The notes under the pieces are model-generated. The model was given only the letters and a program-made list of their open reading frames with translations, was not told the origin of the DNA and did no database searches. A stretch of 64,000 bases of DNA, taken from Spirochaetales bacterium (GTDB lineage: Bacteria > Spirochaetota > Spirochaetia > UBA9216). Where the stretch lies: contig JAEKNX010000006.1 of NCBI GenBank assembly GCA_016839055.1, positions 62,001 to 126,000 on the forward strand. Reading direction: 5' to 3'. This document shows positions 19,877 to 28,062 of the stretch, piece by piece; position 1 is the first letter of the stretch, and each line of letters starts with the position of its first letter. The position numbers were made by a program, and so were the translations under genes.

Positions 19877-20635
19877 ATGAATGGTAAGACAGTCGTGTTC
19901 GCGAATCAGAAAGGCGGAGTGGGAAAGACAACCACGGCAGCTAATCTGGGGGCTTATGTAGCGGAAGCCGGAAAAAAGGTATTATTAATTGATTTCGATC
20001 CCCAGGGGAATCTGTCCAGCTGCGTCGGCGCCGACAGGAAAAAAGCTGGAATTTATGAAGTCATAGTCGGCAAAGCTGAGGTTAGTCAGGCTCTGCAGCA
20101 CAGCGCAATGGAAGGAATGGATATTCTATCCTCAAATATCAACCTGACAGGAGCGAATGTTGAATTGATAAATCTTGAGAATAGAGAATATTATCTTAAA
20201 AACAGCATCGCCGAAATTAAAAAATCTTATGATTACATTTTCATTGATTGTCCGCCTTCTCTCGGGATTCTGACCCTTAACGGGTTGACTGCCGCTGATT
20301 CGGTAATCATTCCCCTGCAGTGTGAATATTTCGCTCTTGAGGGATTAAGCCTGCTGTTGCAGACGGTAAAGTCCGTACAGAAAGAACTGAATAAGACCCT
20401 GTCGATTGACGGAATACTCTTTACTATGTACGACTCAAGAACACGTCTCGCAAATGAGGTTGTTCAGGAGGTTTCCGGTTACTTTAAGGACAAGGTTTTC
20501 AGGACCATAATTCCGAGGAACATACGACTCTCTGAAGCCCCCTCACACGGAGTTCCGGTCAATCTCTATGATAAGACCTGTATTGGCGCCAGAAGCTACG
20601 AGAGACTCGCTCAGGAGGTGCTGAACCGTGTCTAA
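19877..20635 (+). CDS. parA: Chromosome partitioning ATPase ParA (Soj)
   Basis: This 252-residue Walker-type ATPase moves ParB-parS complexes during chromosome segregation. The deviant Walker A is KGGVGKTTTAANLG (about 12-25). The A' motif is LLIDFDPQGN, and Walker B DYIFIDCPPSLG lies near 117. It starts at ATG 19877, which has a TATAAT close upstream and no ribosome site. parB follows with an 8-base overlap. Two perfect parS sites lie 1.8 kb upstream. Confidence 0.97.
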   Translation: MNGKTVVFANQKGGVGKTTTAANLGAYVAEAGKKVLLIDFDPQGNLSSCVGADRKKAGIYEVIVGKAEVSQALQHSAMEGMDILSSNINLTGANVELINLENREYYLKNSIAEIKKSYDYIFIDCPPSLGILTLNGLTAADSVIIPLQCEYFALEGLSLLLQTVKSVQKELNKTLSIDGILFTMYDSRTRLANEVVQEVSGYFKDKVFRTIIPRNIRLSEAPSHGVPVNLYDKTCIGARSYERLAQEVLNRV

Positions 20636-21494
20636 GATACCTGCACTAGGAAAAGGAATGGGGGCTTTGATAAATGCTGAATATCGAAGCGATGATGATT
20701 TTGACCGGCAGTCAATATTAGACGTCCCTATAGAAAATGTAAGCGGAAACCCCGATCAGCCGAGAAAATCATTTGATGAAGGCAGCCTGGCTGAGCTTTC
20801 GGCATCCATTAAGGAAAAAGGCGTTATTCAGCCGATTCTTGTGGAAAAAAAAGGGGACTCATATATAATAATCGCCGGTGAGCGTAGATACCGGGCATCA
20901 AAGATGGCCGGTCTTGCCACGGTACCGGTCATTGTCAGGGATTTTTCCGATAACGAAAAACTCGAAATAGCCCTTATAGAAAATATTCAGCGTGAAGATC
21001 TGAATCCTATTGAAGAAGCCAGAGCCTATCATGATTTGATGGCTAGGGCGAACTTCAATCAGGAGGAAGTCGCTCTAAAGGTAGGCAAGAACCGATCGAC
21101 AGTCGCAAACAGTCTCAGGCTGCTTAAGCTTCCGGAAGACATCCAGAAGTCACTTTCCGAGGGGCTGATTTCCGCCGGGCATGCGCGGGCTATTCTCTCT
21201 TTTGATACTGAGAACCAGATGAAAGATCTGCATAAGAAGATTATCTCCGACGGCCTGTCGGTAAGAGAGGCTGAAGGACTTTCCGCTTCAGGTAAGAAGA
21301 GTACAACTAAAAAAAGCGGAAATGGCGGCAGGATTTCTCCACAGGTGAATCCGGAGCTGAGGGGCATTCAGGAAAAATTTATCGATAAATTTGGTACAAA
21401 GGTTAATATTTCCGGAAATCTTCATAAGGGGAAAATCGAAATATCATATTTTTCGATGGATGACCTTGAGCGGCTGTACGAAATTATTAAATGA
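20628..21494 (+). CDS. parB: Chromosome partitioning protein ParB (Spo0J)
   Basis: This 288-residue protein binds parS and spreads as a CTP-dependent clamp. The CTP-binding motif GERRYRASKMAG and the second conserved box ENIQREDLNPIEEARAY are both intact. The helix-turn-helix NQEEVALKVGKNRSTVANSL follows. A basic linker (SGKKSTTKKSGNGG) precedes the C-terminal dimerisation domain. The N-terminus MSKIPALGKGMGALI is the usual ParA-contact segment. It overlaps parA by 8 bases and is clearly co-translated. Confidence 0.97.
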   Translation: MSKIPALGKGMGALINAEYRSDDDFDRQSILDVPIENVSGNPDQPRKSFDEGSLAELSASIKEKGVIQPILVEKKGDSYIIIAGERRYRASKMAGLATVPVIVRDFSDNEKLEIALIENIQREDLNPIEEARAYHDLMARANFNQEEVALKVGKNRSTVANSLRLLKLPEDIQKSLSEGLISAGHARAILSFDTENQMKDLHKKIISDGLSVREAEGLSASGKKSTTKKSGNGGRISPQVNPELRGIQEKFIDKFGTKVNISGNLHKGKIEISYFSMDDLERLYEIIK

Positions 21495-21680
21495 TTGATC
21501 TCTTGTTTACGGGAAGCATATTCTATTGAGTAGTGCTTCTGCTGTTGATATTTTTTGCAAGAATTGTTGATGTAACAATATGTACACTGCGGATAATGTT
21601 TTTCCCATCAGTAAACGAGTGACTTCCAGACCACAGAGCAAGGGAAAGTGAATATATCCCCTTTTTTTGAGGTTTCAATA

Positions 21681-21709
21681 TTGACAAAACATTGAACGAT
21701 AAATATATT
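21681..21709 (+). promoter_or_regulatory. Promoter of the tRNA cluster
   Basis: TTGACA (21681-21686) and TATATT (21704-21709) are 17 bases apart and lie 28 bases before the first tRNA-Ser. This promoter probably drives at least the first tRNAs. The 190 bases between parB and the promoter hold no other visible feature. Confidence 0.8.
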
Positions 21710-21737
21710 AAGGCACTGATAAATTATTTATCAATAT

Positions 21738-21822
<85 letters not shown>

Positions 21823-21865
21823 TGTAAACGGAAATCTTTTTCCGGTAGTTTATTTTGGTTAATTC

Positions 21866-21952
<87 letters not shown>

Positions 21953-22057
21953 TTTTTATTTACTGTCGATTGTTTTACTTTCAAAATTTTCAGCCGCGCA
22001 GTATTTAATTAATCCTGTAATCATACTTCTTTGCTTTTCTTTGCAGGATTAGTTTAT

Positions 22058-22131
22058 GTACCCATAGCTCAGTTGGATAGAGCGTTAGGTTGCGGACCTA
22101 AAGGTCGGAGGTTCAAATCCTCTTGGGTATA
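22058..22131 (+). tRNA. tRNA-Arg (anticodon GCG)
   Basis: A standard cloverleaf: acceptor GTACCCA/TGGGTAT, D-stem GCTC/GAGC, anticodon stem TTAGG/CCTAA with loop TTGCGGA, and T-arm GGAGG/CCTCT. The anticodon reads GCG. Most bacteria use a tRNA-Arg(ACG) edited to inosine for the CGN box, so GCG is less common. Confidence 0.85.
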
Positions 22132-22136
22132 CGAAT

Positions 22137-22192
22137 CTTTTTAGCCCCAAGCGGGGCTAAAAAATTGTGGAGTTCACTTAGAAAACTCCACA
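22137..22192. other. Two hairpins between tRNA-Arg and tRNA-Ser(CGA)
   Basis: TTTTTAGCCCC and GGGGCTAAAAA form a stem with a four-base loop but no T-run after it. TGTGGAGTT (22166-22174) and AACTCCACA (22184-22192) form a second. They may be partial terminators or processing hairpins in the tRNA transcript. Confidence 0.55.
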
Positions 22193-22228
22193 GCAGGAGT
22201 CTTTAAAAGAACTTCCGCTGAACCGTTT

Positions 22229-22315
22229 GGAGAGATGCGAGAGTGGTTGAATCGGGCGGCCTCGAAAGCCGTTGTACAGCTTGCTGTACCCAGGGTTCGA
22301 ATCCCTGTCTCTCCG
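22229..22315 (+). tRNA. tRNA-Ser (anticodon CGA)
   Basis: Acceptor GGAGAGA/TCTCTCC, anticodon loop CTCGAAA giving CGA, and a long variable arm (GTACAGCTTGCTGTAC hairpin) typical of serine tRNA. Confidence 0.95.
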
Positions 22316-22327
22316 ATACAAAATAGC

Positions 22328-22336
22328 TGTGGATAA
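22328..22336 (-). promoter_or_regulatory. Isolated consensus DnaA box
   Basis: TTATCCACA on the minus strand is a perfect DnaA box about 9 kb from oriC, just after tRNA-Ser(CGA). It may titrate DnaA or be a chance match. Confidence 0.35.
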
Positions 22337-22462
22337 TTTAATTTTTATTAAAACATCGATAGCAACTGGCACCGGATTCGAATTGAACGAACGCCGAGCC
22401 GGCGAGGAAGGTCAGGCATAATGCCGAACTTTCCGAATTTAAAATTAAAGCGTTTACCATCT

Positions 22463-22547
<85 letters not shown>

Positions 22548-22554
22548 ATATTTT

Positions 22555-22656
22555 CGTCGCCAGGCCCTGTGCTAGCAGACTTCACCCAACTCCGTCAGGA
22601 CCGGAAGGTAGCAGCGGTTAGTGTTGTTTTGCTGAGCCGCAGTAAGCTTGGCGGCG
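22555..22656 (+). ncRNA. ffs: Signal recognition particle RNA (4.5S type)
   Basis: This roughly 100-base RNA folds into one long hairpin, with ends CGTCGCC and GGCGGCG. It carries the universally conserved SRP apical region CAGGACCGGAAGGTAGCAGC, which binds Ffh. A T-run (22657-22663) after the closing stem ends the transcript. It lies directly upstream of dnaX, a frequent bacterial arrangement. Confidence 0.95.
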
Positions 22657-22791
22657 TTTTTTTATTAATCAGATAAAAACTATCTCATATTAAAATAAAG
22701 CCCAATCTGGGCTCATTACCATTTCTTTACCGCGGCCAAGAAACGGAAAGGTTTATACAACATCCTTTCGCTTGATAACAGCTGGAGAATC

Positions 22792-24513
22792 ATGTACAAT
22801 TCCCGCAGTATGGCATATGAAGTAACAGCGACACGTAGACGTCCCGGTCTTTTTGAAGATTTGGTAGGTCAGGAGTTCGTCGTTTCAACAATAAAGAACT
22901 CAATCAAGGCGGAGCGGATAGCTCACGCCTACCTTTTTTCCGGGCCCCGCGGCGTCGGAAAAACATCGGCAGCCAGAATTCTGGCACGGGCAGTCAACTG
23001 CGAGGAAGGGCTATCCCCGACACCCTGCGGGGTCTGCAGCGCCTGTCGCGAGATAACGCAGGGCAACGCCCTCGACGTAATCGAAATTGACGGTGCATCG
23101 AATACCTCGGTCAACGACATAAGGGAAATAAAGGATGAAGTCCTCTTTGCCCCTAATTCGTGCCGGTATAAGGTCTACATCATAGATGAAGTCCACATGC
23201 TCTCTAACTCGGCGTTCAATGCGCTGCTCAAGACAATAGAGGAGCCGCCGCCTTATATAATTTTTATTTTCGCGACTACCGAGATTCACAAGGTTCCGGC
23301 GACTATTAGAAGTCGGTGCCAGCAGTTTAATTTCCGGCTGATTTCCCTCGAAGAAATAAAGGAAAGTCTCTCGGGGGCATGTAGTGATTTAAATATTGAG
23401 GCCGAGGATGACGCTCTCTTCTGGATTGCGAAGGAAGCAACAGGCTCGATGCGTGATGCCTACACCCTATTCGATCAGGTCGCGGCCTTCTCAGACGGCG
23501 CGGTAACCCTGGAAAAGATCAAGGAGAAGCTCGGACTAGTTGGTCTTGACAGCATGAACGCCATAGTAGAGGCCATGGCGGAGCGGAACTCTTCATTGGT
23601 AATGGAACTCAGCTCTGATATATTAGCCGGCGGGGTTTCCGTCGAGCAGTTCGCCGTAGATCTTGCCGAGTTTTTCAGGAGCCTTCTATTTATCAGCTGC
23701 GGAATTGACCGGGAGGCGCTGCTTGGATACGCCCGCTCGAGGTATTCAGAAAAGGCAGTATCAGCCTTCTCAAAGACCCAGCTTGAAAAAGGCCTCGAAA
23801 TAATTTTCAAATTTTACCGTGAAGTAAGGTATTCCATAAATCCGCGATTTGAGCTGGAGCTCTGTTTAAGCCTGCTTGCTGACCTTCGGGCCTGGCTCTC
23901 ACCAGCTGACATTGTTGATCAGCTCGAAGAGCTGAAGCGAAGTATTGCCTCAGGCCAGCTCAGCCTGCCGGCAGCTCCTCCCGCAGGCGCTGCCGCAGCT
24001 CCGGTTGAAAGTTCAGCGCCCAAGCCTGTAGAACCTCCGCAGCAGCCGCCAGTGGAGGCCCGGCGGGAAGAACCCCGCGAAGATTCCCGGGAATCATCCC
24101 ATGAGGATGAGGACATAGACAGCCCCCCGGCTCTTTCAGGATCCTTCATCAATGAAGATGCCTCCCCGCAGAGCTTCTCGGCAGAGCAGCGCAACGAAAT
24201 TCTCGAGGCTATCAGAAAGAAGAAACTGACCCTAGCCGCGGCAGTCGAGCACGCAGTAGGCTGGAGACAGTTCGGAGACAGCATCAGTTTTACCTTTGAA
24301 AACGGGTATACTGCCGCCGTCGTGCGGAATGATCGTAAATTAATACATGACGTTATCAGCGGTATTACCGGCAGCAATTACCAGATAGAGGTCGAGGTTG
24401 TTCAGACAAGGTCCGCCGTTGATGATGATGACAATAATCTGAACAGACAGGTGGATGCCGTGAAAAAAGTATTCCGCGGCGAAGTAATCCAGGGTGGTGG
24501 AACGACAAACTAG
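22792..24513 (+). CDS. dnaX: DNA polymerase III subunits tau/gamma
   Basis: This 573-residue protein is the clamp-loader ATPase that opens the DnaN ring. Walker A is SGPRGVGKTSAAR (about 47-59), and the zinc-binding cysteines are in CGVCSACREI (about 78-87). Walker B is VYIIDEVHML, and the sensor region is ATIRSRCQQFNF. A Pro/Ala/Glu-rich linker (about 395-450) leads to the tau-type C-terminal domain. GGAG precedes the start. I saw no clear A-rich slippery site of the E. coli kind, so a separate gamma form is not evident. ybaB and recR follow. Confidence 0.96.
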   Translation: MYNSRSMAYEVTATRRRPGLFEDLVGQEFVVSTIKNSIKAERIAHAYLFSGPRGVGKTSAARILARAVNCEEGLSPTPCGVCSACREITQGNALDVIEIDGASNTSVNDIREIKDEVLFAPNSCRYKVYIIDEVHMLSNSAFNALLKTIEEPPPYIIFIFATTEIHKVPATIRSRCQQFNFRLISLEEIKESLSGACSDLNIEAEDDALFWIAKEATGSMRDAYTLFDQVAAFSDGAVTLEKIKEKLGLVGLDSMNAIVEAMAERNSSLVMELSSDILAGGVSVEQFAVDLAEFFRSLLFISCGIDREALLGYARSRYSEKAVSAFSKTQLEKGLEIIFKFYREVRYSINPRFELELCLSLLADLRAWLSPADIVDQLEELKRSIASGQLSLPAAPPAGAAAAPVESSAPKPVEPPQQPPVEARREEPREDSRESSHEDEDIDSPPALSGSFINEDASPQSFSAEQRNEILEAIRKKKLTLAAAVEHAVGWRQFGDSISFTFENGYTAAVVRNDRKLIHDVISGITGSNYQIEVEVVQTRSAVDDDDNNLNRQVDAVKKVFRGEVIQGGGTTN

Positions 24514-24537
24514 CATCCATGCTCGTTTGTCGTTTTG
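24501..24537 (+). other. Hairpin overlapping the dnaX stop codon
   Basis: AACGACAAAC (24501-24510) and GTTTGTCGTT (24525-24534) enclose an inner GCAT/ATGC pair. The stem includes the dnaX stop and is followed by TTTG. A second small GAAGG/CCTTC hairpin comes next. It could reduce read-through into ybaB or protect mRNA ends. Confidence 0.5.
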
Positions 24538-24611
24538 AAGGTTTTCATCCTTCGTATACAACCTTCGCTCTCAACCCTCTGCCATCGTGGCAGGATATTT
24601 AAGGAGATAAA

Positions 24612-24929
24612 ATGAATCCAATGGATATGATGAAAAACTTGCAGGGAATGCAGACAAAGATGCAGGACATGCAGAGTAAACTCGGAGAACTGACTGCCGA
24701 AGGCCTCTCTGGCGGTGGTCTGGTTAAAGTGGTGCTGACAGGACAGTATTCGGTTGTCGACGTAAAAATCGCGCCTGAGGTTATCGACCCCTCTGATCCG
24801 GGGCTTCTCGAAGATCTGGTCCTCTCGGCATTTACCGACGCTTCAAACAAGATTAAAGATAAAATTCAGCAGGAAGCTGCCTCCATTGCCGGCGAAATGA
24901 ATCTTCCTCCTGAGATGATGGGATTTTAA
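24612..24929 (+). CDS. ybaB: YbaB/EbfC family nucleoid-associated protein
   Basis: This 105-residue protein starts MNPMDMMKNLQGMQTKMQ and has the family's methionine-rich first helix. The GLSGGGLVKVVLTGQYSVVDVKI sheet and the C-terminal EMNLPPEMMGF end are equally typical. YbaB/EbfC proteins are small dimers that bind DNA. The Borrelia homologue EbfC is a known nucleoid protein. AAGGAGATAAA gives an ideal ribosome site. The gene sits between dnaX and recR, the conserved order. Confidence 0.95.
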   Translation: MNPMDMMKNLQGMQTKMQDMQSKLGELTAEGLSGGGLVKVVLTGQYSVVDVKIAPEVIDPSDPGLLEDLVLSAFTDASNKIKDKIQQEAASIAGEMNLPPEMMGF

Positions 24930-24944
24930 TTCCCGGAGCCGCTG

Positions 24945-25592
24945 GTGAATACCCTTGATTTACTGGTAAAAAATCTTACAAAACTGCCCGGAATAGGCTC
25001 GAAAAGTGCCCGCCGGGTTGCTCATTTTCTTCTTAAGGCCGATGGAAGCTGGGTTCATGAACTTGCCTCCCAGATAGGAAATCTTCAGAAAAACGTCAAG
25101 AAATGTGAACACTGCGGCAACTATACCGACAAGAGCCCCTGCCCAATCTGCTCCGATCCGGGCCGTGACAGGTCTGTTATCTGCGTTGTCGAGCAGCCCG
25201 AAGACATCAACACCATAGAGGCGACAGGCGACTTCAAGGGGCTGTACCACGTGCTGACCGGTGTAATATCGCCTATAGACGGAATGGGTCCCGAAGAGCT
25301 TACTATCGGGATGCTGATTCACCGGCTGAAGGGCGGAACAGTTAAAGAGCTGATTATCGCCACGAATCCGACAGTGGAAGGGGAGACAACTGCCCTCTAC
25401 CTTGTAAACCTCCTTAAGAAGTCCGGACTGAAGATAAGCCAGCTCGCATCAGGCCTTCCTGCGGGAGGAGATCTTGAATACGCCGACCGCCTGACAATCT
25501 CCCGATCCCTTAAGGGCAGGCGTACCCTGCTTAAGGCCGAAGAAGGCCTTCGCTCAATAGGCATTTTGAACAAAGAAAAACCCCTTTTTTAA
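24945..25592 (+). CDS. recR: Recombination protein RecR
   Basis: This 215-residue protein forms a ring clamp that works with RecO and RecF in gap repair. It begins at a GTG (24945) after GGAG. The helix-hairpin-helix LPGIGSKSARRVA is at 14-26. The zinc finger uses Cys54, Cys57, Cys66 and Cys69 (CEHCGNY...CPIC). The Toprim domain runs from VICVVEQPEDI. It starts 15 bases after ybaB. recF is in the dnaA operon. Confidence 0.96.
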   Translation: MNTLDLLVKNLTKLPGIGSKSARRVAHFLLKADGSWVHELASQIGNLQKNVKKCEHCGNYTDKSPCPICSDPGRDRSVICVVEQPEDINTIEATGDFKGLYHVLTGVISPIDGMGPEELTIGMLIHRLKGGTVKELIIATNPTVEGETTALYLVNLLKKSGLKISQLASGLPAGGDLEYADRLTISRSLKGRRTLLKAEEGLRSIGILNKEKPLF

Positions 25593-25663
25593 CAGTTGAC
25601 TGGTGCACTAATTAGAATTAAACTTTTTCTATTTAGTTCACCGGTAAACCATTAGAGGAAAGG

Positions 25664-25800
25664 ATGATCAAGCCTAAATTCCCGATCATAAGTGATTATA
25701 TTGATGAGTCAACGCCCGTCATCAAGGCCTGACCGAAATCCTACGAAGGCCTCATCGTCCCAGAGATAATGCAGTGCATCGATTATAAAGGAGAATACCA
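25664..25800 (+). pseudogene. Possible broken reading frame upstream of the MarR gene
   Basis: An ATG at 25664 with AGGAAAGG before it opens a frame of 22 codons (MIKPKFPIISDYIDESTPVI...) ending in TGA at 25730-25732. The same frame continues after the TGA with plausible coding sequence (PKSYEGLIVPEIMQCIDYKG...) into the MarR gene. It could be a nonsense-broken gene remnant or a short leader peptide. No family is recognised. Confidence 0.3.
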
Positions 25801-26235
25801 ATGCATAGACCCGCCTTCGCAAAAAAACTTAAGGCAATACAGCGCGGCATGAGGTCCCTGCTCGAAGCGGAACTAAAGAGCTTCGGAATCTCTGAGGGAC
25901 AGCTCGAATACCTGATTGCAATCTTTGAAGATGAGGGTATAAATCAGCAGGAGGTTGCCAGGCAGCTTGATGTCGGAAAGACTGCGGTAACAAAGGCCGC
26001 CGTGATTCTCGAAAAAGGCGGCTTCATTACGCGAACCCGCGATTCGGGCGATGGGCGCAATTACATTCTCATGACGACAGATAAAGGAAAAACAGTCGGC
26101 CGTCAATGCTTGATAAGGTTTGCCAGGGTACAAGGCTTAATTTTCTCCGAATTTTCATTAGAGGAGCTCGAAGAGCTTACATCGCTCCTTGACAGGCTGG
26201 AGAGCCGGATTTCCGAGTTAACAGGCCGCGAATAG
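25801..26235 (+). CDS. MarR family transcriptional regulator
   Basis: This 144-residue winged-helix protein has the MarR layout. Dimerisation helices come first, then the helix-turn-helix (GINQQEVARQLDVGKTAVTKAAVILEK, about 46-72) and the wing ITRTRDSGDGRNYILMTTDKGK. A C-terminal dimer helix follows. AAAGGAG lies before the start. MarR proteins usually repress a neighbouring transporter or detoxification gene. The BASS-type transporter gene at 26477, convergent with it, is the only nearby candidate. The ligand is unknown. A diverged repeat copy begins just after the stop. Confidence 0.88.
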   Translation: MHRPAFAKKLKAIQRGMRSLLEAELKSFGISEGQLEYLIAIFEDEGINQQEVARQLDVGKTAVTKAAVILEKGGFITRTRDSGDGRNYILMTTDKGKTVGRQCLIRFARVQGLIFSEFSLEELEELTSLLDRLESRISELTGRE

Positions 26236-26239
26236 CTGT

Positions 26240-26476
26240 TTCAAGAATAATGGCCGCGGATGATATCCGGCGTCGCACAGTAGCGATTAGCACGGATGGG
26301 GATTTTGGGTTCTAGCTATGGCATTCAGTTGTATCTCTGCCTGACGGAAGGATCTGCTATTAAAAAAAGGCGATAGGAAAAGAAAAGGCTCAAGGAAGCG
26401 GCAGCTAACAACGAATCCAATATCCTCTTAAATCGCTACTGTGCTTTGCCCCGGCAATATCCGCGGCCAAAAATTC
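26240..26476. repeat. Diverged single copy of the 245-bp repeat family
   Basis: The left end AATGGCCGCGGATGATATCC...CGCACAGTAGCGATTAGCACGGAT and the right end AAATCGCTACTGTGC...ATATCCGCGGCCAAAAATTCTTAA match the terminal inverted repeats of the 38-48 kb array. The middle (about 130 bases) is different. It fills almost the entire gap between marR and the convergent transporter gene, so it may end both transcripts. Confidence 0.8.
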
Positions 26477-27409
26477 TTAAATAGACCTATCTCCGTCCGG
26501 CCTTTCCCTAAACAGCCCAATCTTCCCCATCAGCGGAGGCAGCAGATTAGCCGGCAGCTCGTAGATAAGCACAAAAAGCAGTACCTCGGGGCCGAAAAAG
26601 CCCGCTGCCAGCACCGCAGTAAGCCCAATGTTCATATAGAGGTGGCCTACAGCTATTCCAAGTCTTTTTTTCCTGTCAAGAAAAAAGAAGACGAACCAGC
26701 CTGAAAACATAAGCACCGCCGCAAGGGCAAAACTCAAGGCAGCAAGAGGCAGAGCCTTGAGAGGGTCAGCCTTAACAGGCTCGGCCGCGGTTGCAAGAAG
26801 CCCGGAGAGAAGAAGGGCGATAAATAGAATAGAGGCTGCCGGGAAAAATTTCTTCGTCTTAATAATAAGTCCGTGGAGCGTAAACCGAATGACCAGTGAA
26901 ATGGCAAACGGAATTAGAATGAGGAAAACGAGAATTTTTACCATCTGAAACACATCGATGCTGATGGACGAGCCCGCAATCAGCAGAAATAGAAACGGCA
27001 TATAAAAAGGCGAAATAAGTGTCTGCAGAATTTGCTGAACCAGGATGAACTCCGCGTCTCCCCCCACAATCCGCGTCAGCGTCGGTGAGATAGCGGCAAA
27101 TGGCGTCAGTGAAAGAAGCAGGACCGCGATGGAAATATGCTCGCCGAGTGGACGAGTCAGATGAAACAGTAGAAACGGAATAACAGCCTTAGTCAGAATG
27201 AACACAATACCTGTAACATGAATGCGCCTGAGGTTGTGAAGCGCCGCCTCAAGATCAACAGACAGAAAGGTCATAGTCATCACGCAGCCCAGGATGAGAA
27301 GCGAATAATCTGAAACAACAATCAGGTAATCAGGAAAGAAGAACCCCAGTGCCATTCCCGCCGCGAAAAAGAGTCCAAAAAATTTCTGAATAAAAAGATG
27401 ACAGTTCAA
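26477..27409 (-). CDS. BASS-type (bile acid:sodium symporter family) membrane transporter
   Basis: This 310-residue protein has about nine or ten hydrophobic segments and the pattern of the bile acid:Na+ symporter/ACR3 superfamily (MTMTFLSVDLEAALHN, LLLSLTPFAAISPTLTRIVGGD, ELPANLLPPLMGKIG). It lies in the inner membrane and probably moves an organic anion with sodium or protons. The substrate cannot be told. A TTG start after GGAGATATA is used. It is convergent with the MarR gene and divergent from gatC. A hairpin-rich stretch of 350 bases separates it from gatC. Confidence 0.75.
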   Translation of the reverse strand: MNCHLFIQKFFGLFFAAGMALGFFFPDYLIVVSDYSLLILGCVMTMTFLSVDLEAALHNLRRIHVTGIVFILTKAVIPFLLFHLTRPLGEHISIAVLLLSLTPFAAISPTLTRIVGGDAEFILVQQILQTLISPFYMPFLFLLIAGSSISIDVFQMVKILVFLILIPFAISLVIRFTLHGLIIKTKKFFPAASILFIALLLSGLLATAAEPVKADPLKALPLAALSFALAAVLMFSGWFVFFFLDRKKRLGIAVGHLYMNIGLTAVLAAGFFGPEVLLFVLIYELPANLLPPLMGKIGLFRERPDGDRSI

Positions 27410-27444
27410 TATATCTCCTATATTAAAGATCCGGGCGGCACCCT

Positions 27445-27714
27445 CGCGTCACTCGGGTCGGGCTTTCCGCTTGTACTCCGTTGAGTTTTCTGCGGAAACT
27501 CATCCGGGGTACCGCTGCAATCCCTGCCGCTGAACTATTACCGAAGGTAATAGTTTTTGAGTTTCACTTCGTGAAACATAAAATTTTTTGTAATTTTACT
27601 ATTTAGTCCCCGGTAGTGACAAGGCAGCAAATTACAGTTCTGATTTTTACTGTTATGTATGCCGCCGGGGTCAGCAAGGGCGCATCTATTAAAAAAATGC
27701 AGTAAAAATCAGAA
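27445..27714. other. Hairpin-rich intergenic region upstream of gatC
   Basis: This region holds a series of perfect inverted repeats: GAGTTTTC...GGAAACTC (27483-27501), ACTATTACC-GAA-GGTAATAGT (27534-27554), GTTTCAC-TTC-GTGAAAC (27561-27577), and TTCTGATTTTTACTG (27638-27652) with its exact inverse (27700-27714). Before them is the phrase GGGCGGCACCCTCGCGTCACTC, which resembles intergenic repeats I recall from other genomes. No gene is visible. It may be a mobile-element remnant, or a structured leader or terminator zone. Confidence 0.6.
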
Positions 27715-27761
27715 TAGTTCCTGTCTTGACACTAACAACCCATTATGTCAAATTCGTTACT

Positions 27762-28040
27762 ATGGAACAGGATGATCTAATTATAACCGCGGCACAGGCT
27801 CAGCTTGAACTGTCAGCGGAAGAGGAAGGCCGCCTCGCTGCGGCCGTTACAGAAATGCTTGATTATTTCTCAAAGATGTCGGAAGTCGATGTCGATAATC
27901 TTGCCCCCACAACTCACGCACTCGTTACAGATAACGCGCTGAGAACCGACACTCCCAATCAGAATAATAATCAGAAAGAGCTTGTTGACCGTGCTCCTGA
28001 TAATGAAAATAATTTTATAGTAATTCCTAACGTACTTTAA
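27762..28040 (+). CDS. gatC: Aspartyl/glutamyl-tRNA amidotransferase subunit C
   Basis: This 92-residue protein is the small stabilising subunit of the GatCAB complex. The GatC pattern is seen in AAQAQLELSAEEEGRLAAAVTEML, then the AP-type hinge (DVDNLAPTTHAL) and LRTDTPNQ, ending RAPDNENNFIVIPNVL. I start it at ATG 27762, where the family homology begins, instead of an in-frame TTG at 27726. There is no good SD. TTGACA at 27726-27731 may be the -35 box, which leaves little or no leader. gatA follows after 22 bases. Confidence 0.9.
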   Translation: MEQDDLIITAAQAQLELSAEEEGRLAAAVTEMLDYFSKMSEVDVDNLAPTTHALVTDNALRTDTPNQNNNQKELVDRAPDNENNFIVIPNVL

Positions 28041-28062
28041 TTCACCAAATCAGGATAGAAAA

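Noticed and set aside
22340-22440. tRNA remnant (GAATTCGAACCGG-like words on the minus strand)
   Set aside because: A T-loop-like word is present, but no acceptor or anticodon stem could be built around it.
23900-24513. Programmed frameshift in dnaX
   Set aside because: No A AAA AAG-type slippery run with a following hairpin in the right place was found. The full-length tau frame is intact.
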